Shown here: one piece after another, positions 8,052 to 14,783 of the stretch
How positions within the stretch are numbered: position 1 is the stretch's first letter
Layout: each line of letters begins with the position of its first letter
NCBI GenBank assembly: GCA_040877875.1
Contig: JBBDNC010000120.1
Location: 1 to 18,621 of the forward strand
Source of the DNA: JBBDNC01 sp040877875
Lineage (GTDB): Bacteria; Bacteroidota; Rhodothermia; Balneolales; Balneolaceae
Direction of reading: 5' to 3'
DNA: 18,621 nt
Notes under the pieces: model-generated
What the model was told of the DNA's origin: nothing
The model's database searches: none
The model's input: the letters and a program-made list of their open reading frames with translations, nothing else
Position numbers and translations under genes: made by a program

Positions 8052-8540
8052 GGCTGCTTTCTTATCTGGAATCGTTATGAGTTTAGTGTAATCAAGTTAT
8101 GGCATTTAAAAAAAGTTGTTGACATGACACCCCGTCTGAAGACCAGGATTATACAATCGCAGAAGGTGCCATGATTCGTCGCCCCCAACCGGTCAAACGA
8201 TAAGAAATAGATCCTTATAAAGAAACCGTTACAACCCTAACCCGAATTTCTCACAAAAATTTTATTAAATAACTCGTAATCTATTACAAGACAATAAGTT
8301 GCATCAACATTTAAGACTTAAATATCATAGCAGGGTGTAATTTGCTTCGAAATTTATCCCTCATCTGAGTTGAAGTTAAATGGCGTGCTCAACGTACCCT
8401 GGTACGTTTCCGCCGTCATTTTTCCTTCGCCTTGCCGAGGAAAAAATTTCTTGGTGAGAAATCCCAACTAATTATCGATATGAATATACGGAGAATAAAA
8501 AAGTGGCATCAATCCCAATAAAACCTATATATTCACAGTG
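8052..8540. other. Long gene-free region upstream of the his leader
   Basis: I see no conventional gene. The region probably holds the promoter of the minus-strand gene at 8051 and that of the his operon. A 102-bp imperfect palindrome (8349-8450) fills part of it. Close to the leader, GTGGCA (8503-8508) and TATATA (8526-8531) are 17 bases apart, a poor promoter match that would leave almost no 5' leader before 8541. Confidence 0.5.
8349..8450. repeat. 102-bp imperfect palindromic element
   Basis: The core AACGTACC-CT-GGTACGTT (8391-8408) is a perfect 8-bp palindrome around two bases. The outer ends GAAATTT (8349-8355) and AAATTTC (8444-8450) share the same centre of symmetry (8399.5), and between them about half the positions still pair in register, including CCTC with GAGG. 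A short hairpin ATTTCT/AGAAAT (8446-8462) follows. This looks like a dispersed palindromic repeat or MITE-like element, or a very large hairpin in the his 5' region. Confidence 0.6.
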
Positions 8541-8621
8541 ATGATTTATTTGTCATTTCATATTCCCTCTCATCTTCATCATCACGCTGGCTCTCATGGC
8601 CAATACGGGCTTGCTATATAA
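8541..8621 (+). CDS. hisL: Histidine-rich leader peptide of the his operon
   Basis: A 26-codon ORF starts at ATG 8541 and ends at TAA 8621, 70 bases before hisG. Six of its 26 residues are histidine, with the run FHIPSHLHHHAGSH at residues 6-19 (His 7, 11, 13, 14, 15, 19). His leader peptides such as E. coli HisL work the same way: scarce His-tRNA stalls the ribosome on the His codons and changes folding of the mRNA, so the downstream his genes are expressed. Composition and position are seen directly; function is inferred. No good Shine-Dalgarno sequence precedes the ATG (an in-frame GTG at 8538 is also possible). It is too short for most gene finders. I use the symbol hisL by analogy only. 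Confidence 0.7.
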   Translation: MIYLSFHIPSHLHHHAGSHGQYGLAI

Positions 8622-8691
8622 ACCATCCGCGCGGTTTTGCCTTGCCCCCTGTCCCCTTTCCCAGTACATTTGTTTAACCTGAAAGATTATT
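8622..8691 (+). promoter_or_regulatory. Leader-to-hisG region, C-rich, candidate attenuator
   Basis: This is the place for an attenuator, but no typical GC stem followed by a U-run is visible. The best local stem is AAACC (8620-8624) with GGTTT (8633-8637). A C-rich, G-poor stretch follows (8641-8663), which could be a Rho-loading site. TCTCAT (8592-8597), inside the leader at its last His codon, can pair with ATGAGA (8692-8697), the hisG start, with two extra G-U pairs. That would allow a translational switch. These alternatives are inference. Confidence 0.35.
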
Positions 8692-9570
8692 ATGAGAACT
8701 CTCGATTCAACTACTTCATTACGAATTGCCGTCCAGAAAAGCGGCCGTCTGACCGATAAAACACTCAATCTGCTTGAAGGTATCGGTCTTCGATTTGATG
8801 ATTATAAACGAAGCCTGTTAGTCAAATGCCGCAATTTCGACGTTGAACTTTTGTTAATACGGGATGACGATATCCCCGAGTATGTGGAAGACGGGGTTTG
8901 CGATTTAGGTTTTGTCGGGGCAAATGTAACGGCTGAAGATCAGGCGGAGGTAACGGTTTTGCGGGGGCTGGATTATGGGGTTTGCCGCTTATCCCTTGCC
9001 GTCAGGAAAAACGGATCCATCCGGTCGCTTCAGGATTTTAACGGCAAGAAGATAGCAACAAGCTATCCAAACCTTACCCGTCGCTTTCTGGAAAAAAATG
9101 GAGTGAACGCTGATATTGTGACGTTGTCCGGCTCGGTTGAAATTGCTCCCCGCCTTGAAGTGGCCGATGCCATCAGTGATCTCGTATCTTCCGGCAATAC
9201 CCTGAAGGCAAACGGACTGGAAGAAATTGAAACGATATTTGAATCCGAAACCCAGTTGATTCAAACCAATAAGCCGTTATCAAAAGGCAAACAAAAGCTG
9301 ATTGATAAAATTCTTCAGCGTATGGAGGGGTATCAACAAGCGGAACGCAGCCGTTATATTATGATGAATGCACCTGAAGATGCCATCCCGGAAATCCGCA
9401 AGATCATTCCCTCCCTCAAAAGTCCGACGATCGTTCCCCTGGCAGATGAAGGTATGGTGGCCATTCATACGGTCGTCCCTATTTCAACATTCTGGGATGT
9501 AATGGAAAACCTGAAACAGGCCGGGGCTTCCGACATTGTCATGCTGCCGATTGAAAGTATGATCTCGTGA
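8692..9570 (+). CDS. hisG: ATP phosphoribosyltransferase HisG, long form
   Basis: HisG joins ATP and PRPP to form phosphoribosyl-ATP, the first committed and feedback-regulated step of histidine synthesis. The 292 residues match the long form, which has its own C-terminal ACT-like regulatory domain (about residues 216-290) and does not need HisZ. Visible motifs are RIAVQKSGRL near the start, DLGFVGANV (71-79), the ATSYPNLTRRFL stretch (122-133) and the PRPP-binding region VADAISDLVSSGNTLKANGL (157-176). Histidine probably inhibits it through the C-terminal domain. ATG 8692 starts just after the leader region, with no good SD. It is the first enzyme gene of the his cluster; hisD follows after 129 bases that hold a hairpin. 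Confidence 0.97.
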   Translation: MRTLDSTTSLRIAVQKSGRLTDKTLNLLEGIGLRFDDYKRSLLVKCRNFDVELLLIRDDDIPEYVEDGVCDLGFVGANVTAEDQAEVTVLRGLDYGVCRLSLAVRKNGSIRSLQDFNGKKIATSYPNLTRRFLEKNGVNADIVTLSGSVEIAPRLEVADAISDLVSSGNTLKANGLEEIETIFESETQLIQTNKPLSKGKQKLIDKILQRMEGYQQAERSRYIMMNAPEDAIPEIRKIIPSLKSPTIVPLADEGMVAIHTVVPISTFWDVMENLKQAGASDIVMLPIESMIS

Positions 9571-9630
9571 GTCAGATTTTTATGGAACATCCAGTAAGGA
9601 AATTGTTACATCAAACGTTTTGCAAGTAAT

Positions 9631-9667
9631 TGTACCGGTCTTATGATATTTGGTTGAGACGGGTACA
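9631..9667 (+). other. Intercistronic hairpin between hisG and hisD
   Basis: TGTACCGGTCT (9631-9641) pairs with AGACGGGTACA (9657-9667) over 11 positions with a single mismatch, around a 15-nt loop. No U-run follows, so it is not a standard terminator. It may protect or separate the hisG message from the distal his mRNA. Confidence 0.5.
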
Positions 9668-9699
9668 CCTCTAAAATCCCGGAAGACTTTCACAGTCAG

Positions 9700-10998
9700 A
9701 TGAAAAGTTATAGCCTTGGCAATTTAAACGAAGATGATTTGAACCGGCTTTGCCGCCGGCCGAAACTGGATTTCGAGTCCGTTTTCAGCCAAGTAAGGCC
9801 GATTCTCAATGAAGTCAAAGAACATGGAGACCGGTCTGTCCGCAAGTTTACCAAAGAATTTGACGGGGTGGATCCAAACCCGGTTGCAGTCACACCTGAA
9901 CATTTTAATTCCGATCTGGACGTTAAACAGCAGCGGGCTATTGATCTCGCAATGAAAAATGTCCACAGGTTCCATCGTGAACAGACTCAGCCAGGCCTTG
10001 AAGTGGAAACCGTACCGGGCATCAAATGTATGCAGACAACCCGGCCCATTGAACGAGTCGGACTTTATATTCCGGGCGGCACGGCACCCTTGCCTTCCAC
10101 AGCCATTATGCTGGGTGTCCCCGCTTTAACCGCCGGCTGTAAAACGATTATTCTTGCCACACCCCCGGACAAGGACGGGAATATCCCGACTTCAATTGCC
10201 TATATTGCCAAAAAAATAGGAGTTGAAAAAATTGTCCGGGCCGGCGGAGCGCAGGCGATAGCTGCCATGGCTTACGGAACCGACTCTGTTCCCAAAGTCG
10301 ACAAAATTCTGGGGCCCGGCAATCAGTATGTTACTGCAGCCAAGATGTTACTGCAAAACAGTGATGCGATGATTTCCATCGACCTGCCGGCCGGACCTTC
10401 CGAGGTATTGGTGATTGCCGATTCGAAGGCCAATCCTGAATTTGTCGCCGTTGATCTGCTTTCCCAGGCTGAACATGGCCCGGACAGCCAGGTCGTACTG
10501 GCAGCCCTCAATGGATTTGATGTGGAAACCATGACACAGGCCCTTGAATCGCAACTCAAAAAACTGCCAAGAGCCTCTACAGCCCGCAAGGCGCTGGAAA
10601 ACAGTTTTATCTTACAAGTTGAGACGATGGAACAAGCCATCTCTTTTTCCAACCGGTATGCGCCGGAACACTTGATTCTGAACTGTGACGAAGCAAGTTC
10701 GTATACTGACTTGATCCAGAATGCCGGATCGGTATTTTTGGGAGCGTGGACTCCGGAAAGTCTCGGTGACTACGCATCGGGAACCAACCACACACTCCCG
10801 ACCTACGGTTATGCACGGATGTTCAGCGGGGTGAACCTTCAAAGCTTTCAAAAATCCATCACCTTTCAACAAGCTACTCCCGAAGGATTAAAACATCTCG
10901 GGCCGACTGTTGAGATTCTTGCAGGGATCGAAGGACTCGAGGCTCATGGCAAGGCAGTCTCCTTGAGATTACAGGCATTGAAGAAGGTTGAAGGATAA
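9700..10998 (+). CDS. hisD: Histidinol dehydrogenase HisD
   Basis: HisD performs the last two steps, NAD-dependent oxidation of histidinol to histidinal and then histidine, and needs Zn2+. The 432 residues are the usual length. The expected zinc and catalytic residues are present: Q256 and H259 in SQAEHGPDSQ, E323-H324 in APEHLIL, D357 in GDYASGTNH and H416 in EGLEAHGKAV. NAD-binding regions with GLYIPGGTAPLPST and AGGAQAIAAMAYGT are conserved. ATG 9700 is chosen; MKSYSLGNL aligns with the normal N-terminus. It is separated from hisG by 129 bases (unusually long for this operon) but from hisC by only 29. Confidence 0.98.
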   Translation: MKSYSLGNLNEDDLNRLCRRPKLDFESVFSQVRPILNEVKEHGDRSVRKFTKEFDGVDPNPVAVTPEHFNSDLDVKQQRAIDLAMKNVHRFHREQTQPGLEVETVPGIKCMQTTRPIERVGLYIPGGTAPLPSTAIMLGVPALTAGCKTIILATPPDKDGNIPTSIAYIAKKIGVEKIVRAGGAQAIAAMAYGTDSVPKVDKILGPGNQYVTAAKMLLQNSDAMISIDLPAGPSEVLVIADSKANPEFVAVDLLSQAEHGPDSQVVLAALNGFDVETMTQALESQLKKLPRASTARKALENSFILQVETMEQAISFSNRYAPEHLILNCDEASSYTDLIQNAGSVFLGAWTPESLGDYASGTNHTLPTYGYARMFSGVNLQSFQKSITFQQATPEGLKHLGPTVEILAGIEGLEAHGKAVSLRLQALKKVEG

Positions 10999-11027
10999 AT
11001 ATTATTGTACACGGTTTTATTTTTTTC

Positions 11028-12092
11028 ATGACTATGGACAAGACAACAGATATTGAATCACTCATACGCCCGAATATACGTGACCTCACTCCCTATCGGA
11101 GTGCCCGGGATGATTTTGATCAGGGAATATTGATGGATGCCAATGAGAATTCATTAGGCTCCCCCATACCAAGTGATTTGAAATTAAACCGTTATCCTGA
11201 CCCTGCACAGAAGTTATTGAGAAAAAAGATCGCATCGTTTCGCCAGGTGGATGTCGAAAATGTTTTTGTCGGAGTCGGGAGTGACGAACCGATCGACTTG
11301 CTGATTCGGATCTTTTGCGAGCCGGGAGAGGACCAGATCATCACAACGCCACCAACCTACGGCATGTACGGAGTCTCCGCCCGGATCAACAACGTCGGAA
11401 TCCGCGAAGTCTTGCTGGATGAAAAATTTCAGCCGGATGTAAAAAGTATCCTGAACGAAACCGGGGCAAAAGACAAGATTCTATTTCTCTGTTCTCCAAA
11501 TAACCCTACGGCAAATGATTTCAAACGGACTGAAATCCTAAAACTGATCACCCTGTTCGAGGGGATTGTTGTCGTTGATGAAGCTTATATTGATTTCAGC
11601 CGGCAGGAATCCATGGCAAAGCTGATTCAGCAATATTCAAACCTGGTGGTCCTGCAAACATTTTCCAAGTCATTCGGCCTGGCAGGCATCCGGCTCGGAA
11701 TTGCACTGGGGAATCCGGTGATTATACAATACCTGATGAAGATCAAAGCTCCCTACAACGTCAATAAGCTAACAGCCGATACAGCGCTGAAAGCATTTGA
11801 ACACCTCGATCTGATTAATTTCAACATTGACAAAATTCGTGAAGAACGTGAAATCCTGATGGACGAACTCCGGCACGCCCCAACCGTGGAAACCGTTTAC
11901 CGGTCGGATGCCAATTTCATCCTCTTCCGGATTCATGATGCCTATGAAATCTACCAAAAACTTGCTGAAAAAGGGATCGTTATACGATATCGGGGCAACG
12001 AACCGCGCTGCGAGAACTGCCTTCGGGTGACCGTCGGAATGCCCGATGAAAATGACAGGTTCCTCAAAGCCCTAAAGGAACTCACAACATGA
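11028..12092 (+). CDS. hisC: Histidinol-phosphate aminotransferase HisC
   Basis: HisC converts imidazole acetol phosphate to histidinol phosphate using glutamate and pyridoxal phosphate. The 354 residues are typical. Key elements: CSPNNPTAND (155-164), VVDEAYIDFS (182-191) with D184 and Y187, and the PLP-binding lysine K214 in TFSKSFGLAGIRLG. ATG 11028 is used; ATG 11034 is an alternative that removes two residues. The stop overlaps the hisB start as ATGA (12089-12092), indicating translational coupling. Confidence 0.98.
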   Translation: MTMDKTTDIESLIRPNIRDLTPYRSARDDFDQGILMDANENSLGSPIPSDLKLNRYPDPAQKLLRKKIASFRQVDVENVFVGVGSDEPIDLLIRIFCEPGEDQIITTPPTYGMYGVSARINNVGIREVLLDEKFQPDVKSILNETGAKDKILFLCSPNNPTANDFKRTEILKLITLFEGIVVVDEAYIDFSRQESMAKLIQQYSNLVVLQTFSKSFGLAGIRLGIALGNPVIIQYLMKIKAPYNVNKLTADTALKAFEHLDLINFNIDKIREEREILMDELRHAPTVETVYRSDANFILFRIHDAYEIYQKLAEKGIVIRYRGNEPRCENCLRVTVGMPDENDRFLKALKELTT

Positions 12093-12985
12093 AAATCTGG
12101 ATTGAAAATAACTCGCTGGCAGGGCGGACTGATGAATTTCTCTGGCCGGGGGCTCTCTATGGTTTGAAACGACTTCTGGAGGCCGGTTATGAACTCTCAG
12201 CCGAACCGGACAAACTTACTGAACAACAATACCAGCTACTGGAGAATGAACTTATCCGCTTCTCTTCTTTTAAAATGGAAGAGGCCGGAGCGGTTGTTCG
12301 TCGAAACGACAAGAAGGGAAGCCTGGATCTTTGGGTTGGCCATGAGCCGGTTGCAGGCGGGCATGACTGGATCGAGCTTACCCAAAATTTTCTGTTTCCC
12401 AGCCGGAAAGCTTCACAACATCGTAAAACATCCGAGACGGATATCCGTATTTCTCTGAATATAGACGGTTCGGGCATAAGCAACATCCAGACCGGCCTGA
12501 ACTTTTTAGACCATATGCTGGAACAGATTGCCAGACACGGGCTGATAGATTTGAACATACAATGCAAAGGAGATCTTGAGATCGATGAACATCATACTAT
12601 TGAAGATGTTGCCATCACACTCGGAAAAACGTTATATGAAGCGTGCGGCCGGGACAAGACGGGGATTCAGCGCTACGGTTTTTTGCTGGCTATGGATGAA
12701 TCACAGGCCGAAGTAGCTCTCGATCTTTCCAACCGGCCTTACCTGGTCTGGGATGGAACTTTTGACCGGGAATATGTCGGCGATTTTCCACTTGAAATGA
12801 CAGAACATTTTTTCCATACCCTGGCCATGAACCTGAAAGCAACCCTTCAAATTCGTGTTGTAGGGAAAAACGACCATCACAAGATCGAAGCGATCTTCAA
12901 GGGATTTGCCAAAGCCTTGCGCTTTGCCGTAACCCGGACCGAACGAACCCGGGGGATTCTTCCCAGTTCAAAAGGGGAACTTTGA
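12089..12985 (+). CDS. hisB: Imidazoleglycerol-phosphate dehydratase HisB with degenerate N-terminal HAD-like domain
   Basis: The C-terminal part (residues 108-298) is a complete imidazoleglycerol-phosphate dehydratase: GLNFLDHMLEQIARHG (136-151), the metal-binding DEHHTIEDVA (166-175), EHFFHTLAMN (239-248), GKNDHHKIEAIFKGF (259-273) and the end PSSKGEL. The first 107 residues look like a shortened remnant of the HAD histidinol-phosphatase domain of bifunctional HisB. WPGALYGLKRLLEAGYEL (19-36) resembles the PGV..L..L..AGY.L region after motif I, and RKASQHRKTSETDI (106-119) resembles the HAD-IGPD linker. The nucleophile motif DxDGT is missing (ENNSLAG instead), as are TNQDG and the later GDR.TD motifs. 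Phosphatase activity is therefore unlikely; dehydratase activity is well supported. Coupled to hisC by ATGA. Confidence 0.93.
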   Translation: MKIWIENNSLAGRTDEFLWPGALYGLKRLLEAGYELSAEPDKLTEQQYQLLENELIRFSSFKMEEAGAVVRRNDKKGSLDLWVGHEPVAGGHDWIELTQNFLFPSRKASQHRKTSETDIRISLNIDGSGISNIQTGLNFLDHMLEQIARHGLIDLNIQCKGDLEIDEHHTIEDVAITLGKTLYEACGRDKTGIQRYGFLLAMDESQAEVALDLSNRPYLVWDGTFDREYVGDFPLEMTEHFFHTLAMNLKATLQIRVVGKNDHHKIEAIFKGFAKALRFAVTRTERTRGILPSSKGEL

Positions 12986-12987
12986 AA

Positions 12988-13035
12988 CAGTGTGTCAGTG
13001 TGTCAGTGTATCAGTTTGTCAGTGTATCAGTGTGT
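12988..13035 (+). repeat. Octanucleotide tandem repeat CAGTGTRT, six copies
   Basis: Six uninterrupted 8-base units fill 12988-13035: CAGTGTGT, CAGTGTGT, CAGTGTAT, CAGTTTGT, CAGTGTAT, CAGTGTGT. The array begins two bases after the hisB stop codon. The period is not a multiple of three, so it would break a reading frame. Its 13-mer CAGTGTATCAGTG recurs on the other strand at 3186-3198. Confidence 0.9.
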
Positions 13036-13070
13036 CATCCGCCGGCTAGGGGAAGATAAGCAAAGGAGAT

Positions 13071-13142
13071 ATGAAGTCCGGTAGATGGATATTCTTTAAA
13101 GCTGACAGAGAGGATATACCCGCTTATGATTTGGGAAATTAG
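13071..13142 (+). CDS. Possible 23-codon micro-ORF between hisB and hisH
   Basis: ATG 13071 follows AAAGGAG after two bases, so the SD spacing is too tight, and the frame runs 23 codons to TAG 13142 (encoded peptide begins MKSGRWIFFKADRED). It resembles nothing I know. It could be a real small protein, a fragment of a decayed gene or chance. It lies in the 196-base gap between hisB and hisH, after the octamer array. Confidence 0.2.
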   Translation: MKSGRWIFFKADREDIPAYDLGN

Positions 13143-13181
13143 TATTCAGGCAATCAAAAATTATAAACCAAGCTCAGGAAA

Positions 13182-13781
13182 TTGATAGGAATCGTGAAAT
13201 ACAGAGCCGGAAACCTGGCATCGGTTTCCAATGCATTGGACAGACTCGGAGCTGAATATAGGATTTCCGATATCCCGGCGGAACTGGATAAATGCGATTC
13301 TGTGATCTTCCCCGGAGTCGGCCATGCTGCTACCGCTATGGAAGACCTGAAATCGCGAAATTTGGATGGGTGGCTGAAAAACACGAAGAAACCTGTATTG
13401 GGTATTTGTGTTGGGATGCAGCTCTTTTATGAATCCACAGCAGAAGGAGAATGCGAAACACTCGGAATTTTCTCCGGACGCCTGGAAAAATTTGATGCAT
13501 CCCGGGCAAAAGTACCCCATATGGGATGGAACCAATTTGCAAAAACTCATAATCACCCTCTTCTCGACGGACTTGATGAGGATGATTATTTCTATTTTGT
13601 ACATAGCTATTACGCTCCTGTTAACGAACAAACCCTGGCTACCTGCAAATACATAACCGAATTTGCCGCTGTGGCGGTAAACGATAATTTTATGGGAATA
13701 CAATTTCACACCGAGAAATCGGGGCAGCCTGGAGCTCGTCTGCTACAGAATTTTCTGGAAATAACACAGAACGGCTTGTAA
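13182..13781 (+). CDS. hisH: Imidazole glycerol phosphate synthase, glutaminase subunit HisH
   Basis: HisH releases ammonia from glutamine and channels it to HisF for making IGP and AICAR. The 199 residues are typical. The class I glutamine amidotransferase triad is C76 (LGICVGMQLF), H176 and E178 (QFHTEKSG), with the oxyanion-region PGVG at 44-47 and the PHMGWN motif at 112-117. The start is TTG 13182 with AGGA four bases upstream; it gives MIGIVKYRAGNL, matching the family opening, while the in-frame GTG at 13194 would remove the first strand. One deviation: the usual DYGxGN near the N-terminus is KYRAGN here. It is separated from hisB by 196 bases containing repeats. hisA follows after 75 bases. 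Confidence 0.95.
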   Translation: MIGIVKYRAGNLASVSNALDRLGAEYRISDIPAELDKCDSVIFPGVGHAATAMEDLKSRNLDGWLKNTKKPVLGICVGMQLFYESTAEGECETLGIFSGRLEKFDASRAKVPHMGWNQFAKTHNHPLLDGLDEDDYFYFVHSYYAPVNEQTLATCKYITEFAAVAVNDNFMGIQFHTEKSGQPGARLLQNFLEITQNGL

Positions 13782-13856
13782 TCCTCCATGTCCGGAATTC
13801 TGAAAACGATCTTTTACGTGCAATAAATGTTGAGTTGAAACAATTAAAAACCCTCT

Positions 13857-14573
13857 ATGAACATCATCCCCGCTATTGATTTATTGGATGGCCAGGTAGT
13901 CCGGCTGACTAAAGGTGACTACAGTCAAAAAACCGTCTATCAGAAATATCCTCTGGAACAAGCCAGAATATTTAAAAAAGCCGGATTCCACCACCTTCAT
14001 CTTATTGATTTAAACGGAGCCAAAAGCGGAAGGTTTGAAAACCTTCCATTCATCCGTGAAATTATCGAAGAGCTTGGACTTTCCGTGCAAACAGGCGGAG
14101 GCATCCGGTCTCTCGAAGACATTGAAACCCTTCTGGATGCAGGAATTGCCAAAGTAATCTGCTCATCCATGGCAGTCAGGAAGCCGGATAAGTGGCTGGC
14201 CGCACTTAAAAAATATCCCGGTCAGTGTGTACTCGGAATGGATCTGAAAAACGGGAAAATGGCCTACGGCGGCTGGCTTAAAACTTCCGACCAATCTCTT
14301 GAAGATTTCCTTTCTCCCATGCTGAATAATGGATTGAATGAGGTATTGAGTACGGATATATCCAAAGACGGAACGCTTGAAGGGCCCAACATCGGTATGT
14401 ATCTGGATTTGAAACACCGATTTCCGGATGTGAAATGGATCGCATCGGGAGGAGTCTCGTCAGAAAAAGATTTGCAGAAATTAAAAGAAACAGGAGTTTC
14501 GGGGGTCGTTGTCGGCAAAGCATATTATGAAGGACGAGTCGGCCTAAACAAGCTTGCAAGCTTTGGCAGATAA
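13857..14573 (+). CDS. hisA: Phosphoribosylformimino-AICAR-phosphate isomerase HisA
   Basis: HisA isomerises ProFAR to PRFAR, the step before the HisH/HisF synthase. The 238-residue (beta/alpha)8 barrel has the catalytic aspartates D8 (PAIDLLDG) and D129 (GMDLKNG), plus phosphate-binding glycines in TGGGIRSLEDIE (79-90) and the ASGGVSS region. STDISKDGTLEGPN is also typical. ATG 13857 gives the standard MNIIPAIDLLDG opening. No SD is evident. The next gene, hisF, is 210 bases away, which is long for an operon and contains two repeated elements. Confidence 0.98.
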   Translation: MNIIPAIDLLDGQVVRLTKGDYSQKTVYQKYPLEQARIFKKAGFHHLHLIDLNGAKSGRFENLPFIREIIEELGLSVQTGGGIRSLEDIETLLDAGIAKVICSSMAVRKPDKWLAALKKYPGQCVLGMDLKNGKMAYGGWLKTSDQSLEDFLSPMLNNGLNEVLSTDISKDGTLEGPNIGMYLDLKHRFPDVKWIASGGVSSEKDLQKLKETGVSGVVVGKAYYEGRVGLNKLASFGR

Positions 14574-14608
14574 CCCGTGTACATAAAACTTTCATTCAAA
14601 AGAAACGG

Positions 14609-14660
14609 GACAGGCCCTTCCGCTTTATGTGACAGACAGGCTGTTCCGCTTTCTTACGTA
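14609..14660 (+). repeat. Two-copy 26-bp tandem duplication between hisA and hisF
   Basis: GACAGGCCCTTCCGCTTT (14609-14626) is repeated as GACAGGCTGTTCCGCTTT (14635-14652) with two differences, at a period of 26 bases. The last eight bases of each unit have diverged. It is intergenic and looks like a local duplication. Confidence 0.6.
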
Positions 14661-14714
14661 TTTACCTTGATTTAATTATCTCTTATACATTCATCCACAG
14701 CTTCCTGTTCTTTT

Positions 14715-14740
14715 TGACAGGGATCAAGGGCTGTGGCCCC
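14715..14740 (+). repeat. Intergenic element copy 1 (TGACAGGGAT type)
   Basis: This 26-base segment matches the one at 15578-15603 at 22 positions, starting TGACAGGGAT. Its second half can form a small GC hairpin, GGGC (14728-14731) with GCCC (14736-14739). It is 43 bases upstream of hisF. Confidence 0.5.
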
Positions 14741-14783
14741 ACATTCCGGAGTAAAGAATTCATATCTAAATCTAAATAAACAG

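Noticed and set aside
8119..8155. TTGACA (8119-8124) and TATACA (8150-8155) as a his promoter
   Set aside because: The spacing is 25 bases, far from the usual 16-18, so this is not a credible sigma-70-type promoter.
14733..14783. Upstream extension of HisF from GTG 14733
   Set aside because: The added 17 residues are not part of the family; ATG 14784 gives the standard N-terminus and the extension would run into the repeated element.
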